The notes under the pieces were generated by a model, which did not search any database, had not been told where the DNA came from, and saw nothing but the letters and a program-made list of their open reading frames with translations. 64,000 nucleotides of DNA from Gnetum montanum. Its lineage: Eukaryota; Streptophyta; Gnetopsida; Gnetales; Gnetaceae. The DNA lies in contig MNCI01011145.1 of NCBI GenBank assembly GCA_015680685.1, forward strand, positions 696,319-760,318. The letters are read 5' to 3'. Shown here piece after piece: positions 22,834-34,948 of this stretch. How positions within the stretch are numbered: the first letter of the stretch is position 1; the number at the start of each line of letters is the position of its first letter. A program made the position numbers and the translations under genes.

Positions 22834-23672
22834 TGATGAGTGGTGAGGTATCCCTACGCTCAACCATACAAATATAAGCATACACACATGATTCGATCAA
22901 ATTCCAAGGACTAAGTGCTTATGCACCTTCACAGAACCTGGACAGGTTAGTCAATCATTGTCTTCCCAAGCTTACTTGTATAGCATGATTGTATGGTTAA
23001 GTAAACTTGAGGTATATGATTTTTATATATTTTCTGATGTTTTATGTCCTTGTTCTACAGAGGGAGAAGTGAACTAATTAAATAAATAATTTAATTTAAC
23101 TAATCAACTATGCTCTAACTAGTCCTAACACCAGCATTTGTTCCCACTTGCCGTACACATCCTAAACTAATGCAACACTACTAGGATTACCAAACGCTAC
23201 CCGTTACTGGGTTACCAAGTGTTCCACACATGCTCGAAGTGGTCATATTGAGTGTGCTTACTTAGGAGAGTTAACACGGTAATAGAGATAACATTAATTA
23301 ACTAAGGAAAGCATTAAATAACTATAAATAACATTAAATAAGCTATTCTGAATGCTGCAAGGTTTATCACAAAGTTCATCTTTATTTCTGGCCACAAGGT
23401 GTGCTCAGGTACACAATGCTCGAATAAAGATCTGTTCACTTTATGACTCCTATTACGGGCACTCAGAAATGATTCTAACTCTAAGGAAGGAAAACTACAA
23501 GAGTTCGGGTAAGGGACTAAGACTAACTATGCAAACCAAGCACGCCTGCCTCTTATTTATAGATGATGAGGTGGGTCCCACCATCGGATGCCCGATATCA
23601 CTTGTTGAGCTCCGATATCATAGACTCGATATCACGAATGCAATATCGCAACCCTGATATCATGGTTCATCA
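22834..23672 (-). repeat. 5' LTR of element A
   Basis: Begins TGATGAGTGGTGAGG and ends GGTTCATCA in plus coordinates. It has the same length as the partner LTR. The TATA box on the minus strand is at 23552-23561. The U3 start again holds GATATC-type palindromic words. Confidence 0.9.
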
Positions 23673-23677
23673 CCATT
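23673..23677. other. Target-site duplication CCATT, right
   Basis: Identical to 15788-15792. After it, the interrupted extra ORF of element B resumes. Confidence 0.9.
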
Positions 23678-24358
23678 AGCTTAATGTGAAAGGTCACAAT
23701 CTTGTAGTAGATTCTCTTTGCTGGTATGAGTGCATCAAACTCCTTACGATCGATGCCATAACACCAATGTATCCATTCTTTCTTAATGCCAAGATCTACC
23801 TATATTGAAATCTTAGTGAGATTCACCCCAATTTTTACCAAGCCAAGTGCCTTTGAAATAGTCCACACCAAAGAAGATACTAAAATGTCCTTGATCTTGA
23901 CCATTAAATTGGCTTGCCTATTATTCAAGAATAAGAATTCTCTCCCATGTACCACTTGCCACTGGAAGTGATGATGGGCCATATGGGAGAGGCCTTTAGT
24001 TGATCTTGTACTTATTGAGGTGCTTACTCTAAGAAAGAGCCAAAATTCAACACTTGAAACACCATTTTCTAAACCTCCTTTGATTGATCTACTTGAGATA
24101 GCCTTTTGTTAATGTCACCTCAAGGTTTGCTTCTGGAGCTAGTGCCTCATCCTAGTGGAATTGCTCTATCACTACTACTTGTATGAAATCTAATGGACAA
24201 ATTCCACTTCAAGCTTCTCCCTAAGAGGTCTCGTAGCATGGGTTACTACTTGTTCTTCTTGGACCTATTCTTAGCCCCTTCCCATTCATGGTCATTTATC
24301 CCATGGCTGTAATGGTCCTCCTTCCTATGTGTGCTTCCTCTTTGATGTCATTTGTGGT
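23678..24358 (-). pseudogene. Extra ORF of element B, N-terminal third
   Basis: The minus strand shows a candidate ATG near 24358 followed by TSKRKHT and a hydrophilic stretch. It then reads 23800-23982 (FLFLNNRQANLMVKIKDILV) and, past one stop, VDLGIKKEWIHWCYGI and RIYYKIVTFHIKL up to the insertion site. It continues in 15787-13560. Together they would make roughly 950 codons. I do not recognise the family; a DNA/RNA-binding or particle-associated role cannot be judged. Stops are mainly TAG/TAA in place of Gln. Confidence 0.5.
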
Positions 24359-24549
24359 CACAACACATCCAAGGATTAGTATATATAATGTGTAACTTAT
24401 AATGTTTAGATACCTCATCTTGTCAATCAGTTACACTTAGTCAAAGGTTGGACCATGATAGATTGGTTATTTTATTAATTTTTAATTTCAAAGGGTTACC
24501 GAAGCTAGTTGGAAAGATTCAACTTTTGTAATTTGATGTTTTCATGTTG

Positions 24550-25537
24550 GTTTCTAATGAGTGGCGAGGTACCCCTACACTCAACCATACAAAACGAGCG
24601 TAGAACGTGCTATCCGGTTGAACTCTGTAGACTAAATGCCTAAATGCCACAAGGAACACTTGGGGTTAATTAATCGTTGTCTTCCCAGACTTACTTGTTG
24701 TTGTCACGGTGTATGGTTAAGTAAGTTCGAAGTATATGATTTTTTTGGTCTTTTACGGTTTATCTCCTATGCTAAAGAGTGAAGGTTTGAGAGACTAAAA
24801 CTAACTCTAACTACAGCACTAAGTCCTAGCGTCAGCATCCGTTCCCACTTGCCGTACACACCCTGAACTGTGCAACTGTGGCTACCAAACGCTAATCGTT
24901 ACTGGGATTACCACACGTAATGCACGTGCTCGAAGCGGTCGTACTGAGGCACTTAACTAACCTAAGTGTGACAAGCAGCCGATTCCTTGACTAGCCGTAC
25001 ACATCCGTAGATGCTCGTAATCAAGTCGTACTTGTCCCACGTTCTAGGAGGTAAGGGTGAGAGAATCTAATCGCGATGAGTAGCCGATTCCTTGGCTAGC
25101 CGTACACATTCGTCAATGCTCGTAACCAAGTCGTACTCATGCTGCGTTACTAGGAAAGCAATAAATAACATTAAATAAACCTATCCATGTACTACAAGGT
25201 TTATCCACAAAGCTCATCTTTATTGTCGTACACAACTTGCGTTCAAGTACAAAGCTGCTCGAATAAAGAACCGTTCACTTGGGGGACTCCTACTGCGGGC
25301 ACATGGAAAATATTCTATCTCTGGGGTGATCAATCCACCAGAGCTTCACTACTTCTAGCCTAGGATGTCAAATGAGGGGAGTGCCGCCTCTTATTTATAG
25401 ATTTGGTAGTGGACCATGATATCGCGTACGCGATATCATAGGGGACGACGCGATATCACAGGGGATGCAATATCACGACGACCGCGATATCACATATGTG
25501 ATATCGTGGCTTGTGCATACCACATCTCATTAGTTTC
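24550..25537 (-). mobile_element. Solo LTR of the gypsy family with TSD GTTTC
   Basis: The LTR proper is 24555-25532, flanked by GTTTC at 24550-24554 and 25533-25537. It begins TAATGAGTGGCG and ends CATCTCATTA, so both terminal dinucleotides differ from TG...CA by one transition each. The U3 end holds the densest GATATC array in the window (25420-25510, including CGCGTACGCGATATC). The minus-strand TATA box is at 25390-25399. It probably arose by LTR-LTR recombination. Confidence 0.9.
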
Positions 25538-27400
25538 TTTGTTAAACCTTTGTGGAAGTTAGAAACATCTGAAAAAAATTTTTGCCAAAAACTTTAGGTT
25601 TGTGGCACCCACGATTAACAACTTATCTCCAGTAGCTACAGGGTCAAAGAACGAAGTGATTTGGACAAATAGTTAGGAAGATATGGCTTCTGGAAGATTT
25701 TGGGCTTTGAAAACTACAAACACTCCTCTGGTAGTTGAAAGGAAATGTGAAAAATTTGATGGGTGTGTATATATATACTATTTTTGTGCTACATCAACAG
25801 GGTCCCATATACAGGGTCTCATATATGTAGGGGGCCTATCAACGGTTATCCATTTACAAAGGGTGTAAACAAAATTTTTCAACTTGAATTTCTCAAAAAA
25901 TACACAAAGTTTTCTACTAAAAGTGGGGTTCATGAAATTCCAAAAAAGCCAAGAATTTGATGGAATCATCGAAAGCTCAAAAATTAAAAAATTTGGTGGA
26001 GAATATGTTCATTCAAGAAATTTCCTTGAGCGCACAGTTGGATGCATCAGATGGGGCATACAAAGGTTTGGATTACGAGAGTGTCTAAGGATGAGATACT
26101 TAGCTGACCCAACCAAGAGATATGCAAGTGGTTCCTCTAGATAGCAAGCACATGCCTATTTTGCCCTTGCATAACCTCAACCTAACAAGTACGTGGGCCC
26201 CATAGGTGATTAATGGTTATGAAAGTTAAGGACCAAAACCTAGAAGAATCTACCTAAGAATTCAGGCACTTCAAACAAGGACATGGACACCAACAATGAG
26301 GTGATTCATGGAGAGCATATATGGATGCGAGAGAAACTAGAATGGAGTTCCCAATTAAGGTCACATGAAGTCCCTTATGAATTTTGTGGTTAAATGACCT
26401 GATAAAATTCATCCTTAATCCAAACCAAAACCAACCACATTTAGTGACTTTACATTGCCACTCTAAGACTAATTCATCACCTTGAGATGCAAGAGTGCTC
26501 CTATAGATCAATCATCATTCCTTATAGAGAAGAAAAGAGAAGCAAGAAGTGAGAAAGGACCTTAGTTAGAGAGGACCTTCAGGCATGGCTAACATGTCTT
26601 TCTAGTCCCATAACCAATGTTGGTAGCCCATTATTCTATTTAAGGGGTGTACCTTGAATTTCCATCATCATTTTTTTCTTCATCATTATATATATATATA
26701 GTTTTTATTTTTATTTTTTTTATCATTTTTTTTTGTGGATGGGAACCACACCATGCAAAGACTTATTCAACCTCCTGTTATTGATCAACATAGAATGGTA
26801 ATAAATCCATGAAAACACTCATGCACCCAAGTAATTAGAAGGATACAGAGAGTATTGGGTCCCCTTGAAGTCACACCCTATTCAAACCTTTGAATCCTTT
26901 CCAAGTCCAAAAACTACCAAGGATACAAGTTCATTAAAGTTTAACTTAATGATAAAGAATCTCATACTTCCAAAATAAGGAAAATCATAAAGTTTGTGAA
27001 TTGGTGGATGTTGTGGACTCACTACTTGTTCCATGAAAAAGAAACCATGTCTTAGTTATTGGTACCAAAATTCAAAAAAAAATTAGACATTAGCAATTAA
27101 AAATAATAAGTGCAAACCACATTAACAATAGCTATGGTACCACTGTATCTTGTTGGCACAAAGTGCTTTATTAGTAGAAATTTTAGAAAATCACACCCCA
27201 AAAAAAAGGAAATTATACAAGAAAATGTAAAATATTCAAGAAAAATCAAACATACTAGTGATGGTGTAAAAAAAATGGTGTAAAATAGGCAGAAGTATAA
27301 AACAAAAAGATGTAAAATAAACAAAGTGTAAAAAAAAATATGTAAACCAAAAAATAGAAAAACTAAGGGACAATGTAAATGGTTAGCATGAATGGCCATC
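25538..27400 (-). other. Spacer of element B between extra ORF and integrase
   Basis: Non-coding, low-complexity in places ((TA)n at 26687-26700, T-runs to 26740). The part 26400-27420 is parallel to 17680-18600 of element A, ending in the block CATCTCCCCCAC on both. I see no credible frame; short plus-strand frames near 25680-26140 are not supported. Confidence 0.5.
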
Positions 27401-27479
27401 TCCCCCACAACTAAGTTGGAAGGAGGAGATCCAAAAGATTAAGCAAGGTTGTCCATCCAGTGAGGTATTTGTTGCACTG

Positions 27480-28620
27480 GCTTGGTTGTGCCCATGGAAA
27501 AGTTTTATTTGTTGAATATTAACCAACTGTTTCTTATTTGGGCTTTCAAGTTTTCAGATTATCATGGCTCTAGAAGAAAAGGTTTTGTTAATTCTATTAT
27601 GCCCCTCCCACAATGTTTGAAATTTGGTTTATTATGGCACATGTGTGGGGTTCCAATAGAGGACCTTCTCTCCAAGTTAAAATTTAACTTTTCTTATTCT
27701 TACATCATGTCATTACTTGCTGAATGCATTTTGCACTTCATTCAAGGATAGGGTCACTAATCAATTTTGATCTAGCACGTTAAGGTTAATCAACCATTCT
27801 CTTTATGCTAGACTCAGGTCAAAATCCAAGTTATAGGTTGTTGAAAGTGTATAGAGCTTAGACCGAATAGGAAGTGTTAGTAGTTTTATGTACACCAACT
27901 CATAGGGAAAGTAGGCTATAGGGAGTTTCCATATTGAGCAATAGGCCCAAAGCGCATCATTGAGTTTTGTGGTTCAGTCTCTCCTATATTTACTATCAGT
28001 TTTCATTAAGATTTTTGTAATCTCCCTATTAGTAACATGTGCTTCACTATTGTCTTGGTGTGGTAGGGTGTTGTTGATTTATGTTCAACCCCCAAGCATT
28101 GCATAAGCTTGAGAAAAGTGATACCTGTAAAATGGGTTCCATTGTCAAAAATTAGTGCTTGTGGCATCCCAAACCTATTTACAATGTGTTGTTAAAAAAA
28201 TAAAGTAGTAGTGTATGATGTATAGCCAACAATGGCTACTACTTCTACCCATTTAGTATAGTAGTCAACAATGATAATTTCTACCTTTCCATTGGACATG
28301 GGTGTGATGGGACCCATGAAGTCTATGTCCTGTATGTTGAAGGGTTGGATCCACTATTGTGATCCCTCCATTCATGTGGCCATCCCATCATCTCGTTGAT
28401 AGCATTCACAAGATCAAACAAATTGATGGGAATCCCTAAAGATTATTGGCCAATAATACCCCACCATTAGGATTTTAATGGTTGTGTGTCTCCTTGCAAA
28501 GTGGCCTCTACAAGGGCCCTCATGAGAAACTTGGAGAATGTGTAGTTGATCAAAATCAGGGACACACCAATGAACTAGGCCATTAATGCATACCTTGTAA
28601 AGGTGTCTGTTGATTTCCAT
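27480..28620 (-). pseudogene. Integrase of element B
   Basis: The minus strand shows the integrase zinc-binding domain at 28414-28620 (LQVSHEGPCRGHFARRHT, then ILMVGYYWPIIFRDSHQFV and a decayed C-x2-C). It is followed by a catalytic core with DIDFMGPI (first Asp), YYTKWVE and ALIFDNGTHFTG (second Asp) at about 28130-28160. The C-terminal part near 27480-27700 is badly decayed. The HHCC spacing and the YYWP motif are typical for gypsy integrases. It is non-functional owing to many stops and small indels. Confidence 0.8.
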
Positions 28621-28624
28621 GATT

Positions 28625-29960
28625 CACTTGGCCTGATGAAGAAACTATTATCTCTTCCTATGATCTACATCTTGTGGCATCTCCTAAGTGAGAAGATAAG
28701 TGAGGATGCCATCATACAATTTTAATTTTGCAAGCACTTGATCATTAATTTCCAAGGCATAATTTGATGCATTCGTCATGATATGAAATGGCTTGGAGCA
28801 ATTTGGTGCTTATAGAATTGGAGTTTCTATGAGTTTCTCCTTTAGTTGTTGAAATTCATTTTCACATTCCTTGGTCTAAACAAATGGAGCACCTTTGTTT
28901 GTTAGCTCGACCAATGGTTTTGCAATCTTAGAGAAATTCTCTGTGAATCACCGATAGTAACCAATGTGTCCAAGAAATGACCAAACCTCTTTGACTATTT
29001 TTGTTTGATGGGTTATTCCTTGGATGACCCTTACCTTTTCAATGTCTACCTTGATCCCTACTTGTCAAATTCTATGCCCTAAAACTATGCCCTCTTGGAC
29101 CATTAGATGGTTCTTTTGCCAATTGAGCTACAATTTTATCTCCACACATCTTTTTAATACTTGCTCAAGGTGGTCCAAGGATTTCTCAAATGTAGCACCA
29201 TAAGTGGAAAGTGAAAAAGTCATCCATGAGGACTTTCACCCCACTACCAATTTGCTATTGAAATATGCTCAAGACCAAGCATTGAAATATGGCAAGAGAA
29301 TTGCACAAATCAAAAGGCATCTTTCGATATGCAAAAGTTCCTTAGGGATTCGTGAATGTAGTTTTGGCCTAATCCTCTAATGCAATCTAAATTTGGTTAT
29401 AGCCACTATAACCATCAAAAAGCTATAATAGCAATGTCCAAAAATGGTGTCCAACACTTTATCAACAAATGATAATGGAAAATGATATTTCAATGTTTCC
29501 ATGTTCAACAACTTGAAATCAATATAGACTTATCACTTACCACCTTTCTTTAGTACAATCATGAGTGGGTTGATACACTCACTATCCATAATAGGATAGA
29601 TGAACCCTACCTTGAGGAGTTCTTTTATTTCCTCCTTGAAAATTTGCTTTAATTTAGAGTTCAACCACCATTGTGGCTGCTTTCTTCGCTTCATGGCCAA
29701 ATCAGTATAGATATGGTGTTGGCATATTCATGGATCAATCTTAGTAAGTTCAAGATATGGCCAAGTAAAGGTTGTTGACCATCTGTTAACCACTTTCAAT
29801 AGTTTCTCTTTTTGCTTAGAAGCAAGTTTAGCATTGATTATAATTAACTTTTCAGTTTTCAAAAATGCATATTCCAAGCTAGCAGTTAGATTTTTTATTT
29901 CTAGGGGCTCTTGTTTAAAATTTTTAGGTATTTCCAACTCTTCTTAATAGGTATAATCAT
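28625..29960 (-). pseudogene. Reverse transcriptase of element B, RNase H largely lost
   Basis: 29728-29937 reads the N-terminal lead of an Athila-type RT (PLEIKNLTASLEYAF, SKQKEKLLKVVNRW). Downstream are a catalytic box LMDDF near 29225 (family F/Y-x-DD) and VWSFLGHIGYYR near 28950-28980. The palm/connection end reads TPIL and FHIMTNASNYAL. RNase H should follow; instead the frame soon reaches DHRKR and the integrase lead LYKVC, so most of RNase H is missing. It would copy element RNA to DNA if intact. Many stops. Confidence 0.75.
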
Positions 29961-30239
29961 TTTAGTCATCAAAGAGTTAACAATGAACTTACTTCAATTC
30001 ATCCATGCCTGAGACATAAGTGCATGTCAGTCTCTTAGTCAGTTGCATGCAAATTATGCTGCACTTAAAATCAACTATCAGTGACTAGGTTTTGTGATTG
30101 TTTTGTATAGGAACCTTTGAATATTTGCCTCATTTGCACACTACCTACATGCAAGAATAGATGCTTCTTTCATGGACTAGAGTTTCTACACATAGTTGCA
30201 CCTTGTATCATTGTACATGATGCATGGAATTTGCTTCTT

Positions 30240-30600
30240 CTCAATATTTCTAAATGCATTTTCTTTGAAACCTTTTTAATGAAATATCTCTAATGTCCAT
30301 TCTTGCATCAATAGTACTTAGCCACACCCTTCCCATAATGATTGGAAAATCCCCCTTGTAATTCTTAACTTTGATTTCTAGAAAATCAATAGGATAAGAC
30401 CACCCACAAATAATGGTTACAATATCCTCTACCAATGCCAATGGAATAGTGATGGACTGGTTTGCTAATTCTAATCTAATATTGCTCTTCTTGAGAGGTG
30501 ACAGATTTCAGGTAGTATACATCTCATGGAAAATTAAATTAACACTAGAACCTTAATCCAAAATAGCTTTGCATGGTTCATTCCTAGTAATCTACAAATA
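30240..30600 (-). pseudogene. Aspartic protease of element B
   Basis: 30250-30441 on the minus strand reads LVEDIVTIICGWSYPIDFLEIKV then FPIIMGRVWLSTIDA, matching the protease second half of element A. The active-site part lies around 30480-30600 with stops. It stands between gag and RT, as in all Athila/Tat elements. Confidence 0.7.
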
Positions 30601-31347
30601 AATAAGGGGACTTCTCGAATCGACTAATTTCTTCAGAAGGTCGCCAACCCAAATCCAATCAAATATGACATTAGTTAACATAATAGTGTAGATCTTGCGA
30701 GGCATTTGGTTTGAAGGGCTCTCAATTTGATAATTTGTAGAAGATGAGGAAGGAGCAAGGTGACCACTCACATGAGTTTGTGAGGGCTTAGGAGGACTGT
30801 TGAATCAAAAGAATGGTCATTTGTGAGATGTAGGTTTCAAACCACTCAGTTGATTAATCAATTGTAGATTAATGACCCTTGTAGTATTATGTTTTTGTTG
30901 CTGAGCTGTAAGCTCACCTTGCATGAATGAAACAGGCAGTAGCTATGTTGAGGGTGGAGGAACAAGTGCAAGCACATGAGAAGGGTATGGATGGAATATG
31001 GGATCCCCCTTAGGGGTTGGAGAATGAATTTCGTGATATTCAAAAGGGTGGTAGTGATGTTGAAAAAAAGAAATGTGATTGGAAGAGTCATGTGGAGATA
31101 GATATTGTTGAACATAGTAACCATACAGATCTAGCTTCCTATAAGGATACTACTGCCATGGTGGTGGCATACCCCATAACTATGGTTGCTACCACTATTG
31201 ATATTTCTCATACGGTTGTGTTGGAGTTCCACTTAGATAATCAGTTTGTTGCTAGTGGAACTGCCTTGGATTTCATTGAGGATAAGGTAATCTTCTAGGT
31301 GTTTCCCTTTTAAATAGTCATGGCTTTAAAGCATAAACCCCAGATTC

Positions 31348-32890
31348 CTATAAGTATGACATAATAGGGAAAAATCCCTTAAGATGTTCATAGTGGAAAA
31401 TTTCACACCCACCATCATCATTTAATTTAATCTCCACAACTTTTTCTGCTATAGAAATTTTGCCATTGTCCCTTTGGGAGGCACATTCAACTTCTTTTTG
31501 CCTCCTGCAGTCACAATCACTACTATGTTCTCTTGATTCTTCTGCAATTTTTAGAGTAGTTTGAAATTTTTCATTCAATGAATCCCACATTTTATCTACC
31601 TTGGTCAAAATTTTAGACAGATTTTTGGATCAATAAGGTCTATCGTTACACTACATCATTAAGAGATGATTCCTTTTCATTATCACAAAAGCAGACCTCC
31701 TTCTTTCTTATGGAAATTTTCCTATTATATTCTACTACACGTTCTCATTTCCTCAACTCTTCTTCTTCTTTTGCTACCTAATCAATCATCCTTTATATCT
31801 AGTGGGCTCTTAATTTTGATAGTCTTCCTTGAGCATAGACCCCAAGGATCCTCCGTGTTTCTGAGTAAAGCCCATCTATGAATGTAATAATAAATAATAT
31901 TTTCCCATGGCAGCATCCAAGGGTTCATGTGTTCCTTATTTCTAGCCTTGGATTTGCCTTCTCAAGTTTGACACTCTGGATTATGTTTAATATTTGTCAT
32001 TAAACAATTCTAGCATTGTACTCCATCAACGGATTAAGTCTAGTTCCAAATATTAATACCATATTTTTGCTTTCTTGATGAGTATTCTAGAAAAAAGATT
32101 GAGCTTTTTCCGATAATTTTCAATATTTTTAAGGCACAAGCATTGTGAAAGGCTTATAGATGTATTTGAGGATTTTAGTTATATCCCCCCCCNNNNNNNN
32201 NNNNNNNNNNNNNNNNNNNNNNNNNNNNNNNNNNNNNNNAATCTAGAGATATTGTTCATGTTTAGATGCTTGATTTAGCTATCTTTCACATGCTTGGTAG
32301 GAATTCTAATAGCCTCTGCAATGTTAAGCATATTTCAAGTGGCCTACAGAGGTTCATTGTCATGATCTTCAAGATTCCTGTGATGTCCTCTACCATCCCT
32401 TCATTCATGGTGGTCTTTGCAATTATCATTGTTTTTCCATCACTTGTGGTTCTTTTCAAGTTCAAAGGAGGAAGCTAATCTAAATGAAGAGGGTGAAGAG
32501 GAGGAAGGACTACCACCATTGTGGTGTCTATCACTTCCTCAGTATTTTTCATGGCCATGATCTTTAGAGTCATTATCATTATTCTTATCTTAGTTCTCAC
32601 TTCGACTCTCTTTCTTAGAGCTCCCACAACCATGGAACTCACTGTTACCAGAACCTAGATTATTGATCACTGATTTAGACTTTGGGTTTGGCTCTCCTTC
32701 ACTAGAGTCAAGAGGTGGAGAGTTTTCATGTTGATAACCCTTAGAAAGAGGTTCCTCATTGTCCTTTTGATTTAGCAAGAACAAGGGGTTAGTGAACCAT
32801 TTCCCCTTCATGGATTCATGGCACTTTTCCTATTGCCAATCTCATTTTTGTTGTGTCTTAGTGGGATGGTAGTCCTAGCAATCATACTCT
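31348..32890 (-). pseudogene. Gag of element B (contains an assembly gap)
   Basis: 31348-31608 corresponds to the linker and zinc knuckle of element A. About 31900-32150 corresponds to the Gag core. 32590-32811 (MKGKWFTNPLFLLNQ) is an almost exact counterpart of 41780-41869 in element C. The frame is broken many times and a run of N lies in the middle. The 5' end stops at 32890, where it joins an LTR fragment. Confidence 0.7.
32193..32239. other. Assembly gap (47 N)
   Basis: A run of N preceded by a C-homopolymer (CCCCCCCC). Its true length is unknown. A single N also occurs at 53307 after a long T-run. Confidence 0.95.
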
Positions 32891-32895
32891 CCACA

Positions 32896-33160
32896 ACATG
32901 GCTAGGGTGTTGTATTTATAGATTTACTAGGGTGCCACATCAACTGGTACACATCAACATGGGAAACCCTACATTGAAATCATCCCTTGGACACAACTAA
33001 CTAAAGACACTTCATCATACCCCCATGAATGAATGAAAACTAATTCTCAAGTTCTTTACAATAATGGGGAACATATGTGCTTATTGACTGACACATGATA
33101 CAAAAAACTATATTAGAGATTTGCATAACTAGATTTGCATAGCCAAATTTGCATATCGAA
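32896..33160 (-). repeat. Truncated gypsy 3' LTR with polypurine tract and 3' internal end
   Basis: 32896-33017 matches the U3 part of the element B LTR (ACATGGCTAGG, TATTTATAGA, GGGAAACCCTACATTGA, ACACTTCATCA). It is followed by a polypurine tract (minus CATGGGGGTA) and the usual 3' internal text. The left edge joins gag of B at a shared AACATGG. The right edge, near 33130-33163, joins gag sequence again. It is a rearrangement product. Confidence 0.7.
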
Positions 33161-33162
33161 GA

Positions 33163-34335
33163 TTTTCCTTGAGGATAAGGTAATTTTCTAAGTTCTTGCC
33201 TTCATGTTAGTCTAGGATTCAGAGCATATACCCCAAATTCCAATGAGTGTGACACAATAGGGCAACATCCCTTAGGATGTTCATATTGGTAGATGTCACA
33301 TCCATCATCATCATCTAATTCTGACTCCACAACCTCTTCTACTACTACAACTTTATCCTTACCCCTTTGATAAGCATGTTCAACTTCTTTTCTTCTCCTG
33401 TGAACATGATCACTACCTTGTTCTTTGGATTCTTCTACAACTTTTATAGTAGTTTATGATTTTTCATCCAAATATTTCCATATTTTGTTAACCTTAGCCA
33501 AAATTTTGGACACAAATTTTTGAATTAGCAAGGTTTTTCACTGCACCACTTCATCAAGTAGTGCCTCCCCCTCACTATCACAAAATCAAACCTCCCTTTT
33601 TTAATGAAAGGGTCACAGTTATACTCCTTAGCACTTTTCTATTTTTTCAACTCACCTTCTTCTTTTAGAACCTGCTCAATCAACCTTTGAATCTAATGAG
33701 CTCTTAGTTCTAACAGTCTTCCTTGGGCATAGATCCCAAGAGTTCTCCTCATTTCTAATCAAAGCTCATTTATGATATGGCAAAGATACTCCTATTGAGA
33801 ATAACCATGGCCAGGACATCTATGCAAAAGGGAATAATACATGCCCATGGCTACATCCAAGGGTTCATGTATTTCTTATTACTAGCCTTAGGTTTACTTT
33901 ATCAAATTAAACACTCTAAAGTATGTTTGATATTTTTCATTGAATACTTCAAGCATCATACTCCATCTGTAAATTGATTCTAGCTCCAAGGAGTTGTGCT
34001 AACTTTCTACTTCTTTTATGTGTACTAGGGAACAACTTAAGTTTCTACCAATCATTTTCTATGTTTTGGAAGGCACAAGCATCGTGAAAGGCTTGAATAT
34101 GTGTCTGTATATCTAAGTTATATCCCCCCTCAAATCTGGGGATATTACTCATATCCAACTACTTGATTCTGCTATCTTTCACATGCCTAGTTGGAATCCT
34201 AAATTCCTCTACAATGTTCAACATGCTTCAAGTTGCCAACAAGGGCTCATCATCATCATGATTTTGATGATGCCTATGATGTCCCTTGCTACCCCTTCCT
34301 TCATAGTGGGGCTTATGATCATTGTCTCTTCATTC
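33163..34335 (-). pseudogene. Gag of element C, downstream part
   Basis: On the minus strand it runs parallel to 31277-32480 of B and 20730-21900 of A: zinc knuckle region near 33255-33300 (CDIY...EHPKGCC), linker, Gag core near 33780-33990, then a hydrophilic stretch. It is cut at 34335 by the insertion of the chimeric element and resumes at 41510. Frames are broken. Confidence 0.65.
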
Positions 34336-34340
34336 ACCTC
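34336..34340. other. Target-site duplication ACCTC, left
   Basis: ACCTC precedes the LTR at 34341 and follows the LTR ending at 41504 (41505-41509). It fixes the borders of the inserted element. Confidence 0.9.
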
Positions 34341-34946
34341 TATCACATCCCCATTCCCAAATGAGGCTGCTAACTAATGAAGATGATGTCTCTTCATAAC
34401 AAGTGTTATTTTCATCTTAATAAGACTTGAAAGGGTAGTTGTGATTAAGACATAAAAGGGTGCATAGTAATAATGGACATGTCTCTTAAGGTAACCTTTG
34501 GGGATTTGGCCTAAGGCATTTATACCTAGGGTTAGAGGTCATGCCAGCATGGAATGGTGAAGTTGGTATGGGCAAGTCATGGGGTGGTGGAGCCGGTATA
34601 GGCAAGTCACAAGAAGTTGGATGAAGTGGGACAAGAAGTGGATTGGCCATTCCTTTTGGCCAAGTTATAAGCCTAACCATGGTGGTAGTTCTAGATTGCC
34701 TCTAAGGGATAGATGCCAAAGGAAGAAAATCCCAAGGAACACTCTTGGAGCACGATCCGGATACACTTTTCCATATCAATAAAGCATTTTTTTTCTTTCT
34801 TTTCTTGCATTTTTCCTATTATTTCTTTTATACATAATGTCAAATATTGCTTATATTTCACATTTGGTATATTTTCTTCATATGCATAATGTCTAATATA
34901 TCGTATATTTGATGTTTGCCATGACATCCGAGGATGAGATGTCACA
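34341..34946 (+). repeat. 5' LTR of chimeric element copy 2
   Basis: Begins TATCACATCCCCATTCCC and ends GGATGAGATGTCACA. The first dinucleotide is TA rather than TG, and the 3' LTR shares this, whereas copy 1 has TG. The LTRs match each other well by eye (for example CTCTAAGGGATAGATGCCAA in both). Confidence 0.85.
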
Positions 34947-34948
34947 AT

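Larger units (their letters stand above)
15793..23672 (-). mobile_element. Complete but RT-less gypsy element A (7.88 kb)
   Basis: Two LTRs of equal length (839 bp each) in the same orientation, perfect 5-bp target duplications, a primer-binding site and a polypurine tract define an entire insertion. The internal minus-strand order is gag, zinc knuckle, protease, then directly the integrase core, without reverse transcriptase or RNase H. It also lacks the extra ORF of element B. It therefore probably moved using enzymes from a relative such as B. The LTRs differ at about one base in ten over the first ~180 bases, mostly by transitions, so the insertion is old. Confidence 0.9.
12623..32895 (-). 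mobile_element. Gypsy (Athila/Tat-like) element B, interrupted, 5' LTR lost
   Basis: On the minus strand I see, in element order: gag (32890-31348), protease (30560-30240), RT and integrase (29960-27480), a spacer, a long extra ORF, a polypurine tract and the 3' LTR (13388-12623). The order PR-RT-INT marks Ty3/gypsy. The long region between integrase and 3' LTR and the tRNA-Asp-like primer sites of its relatives point to Athila/Tat. The span includes element A (15793-23672), a solo LTR (24555-25532) and an assembly gap. The 5' end is lost at a junction near 32896. Confidence 0.75.
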
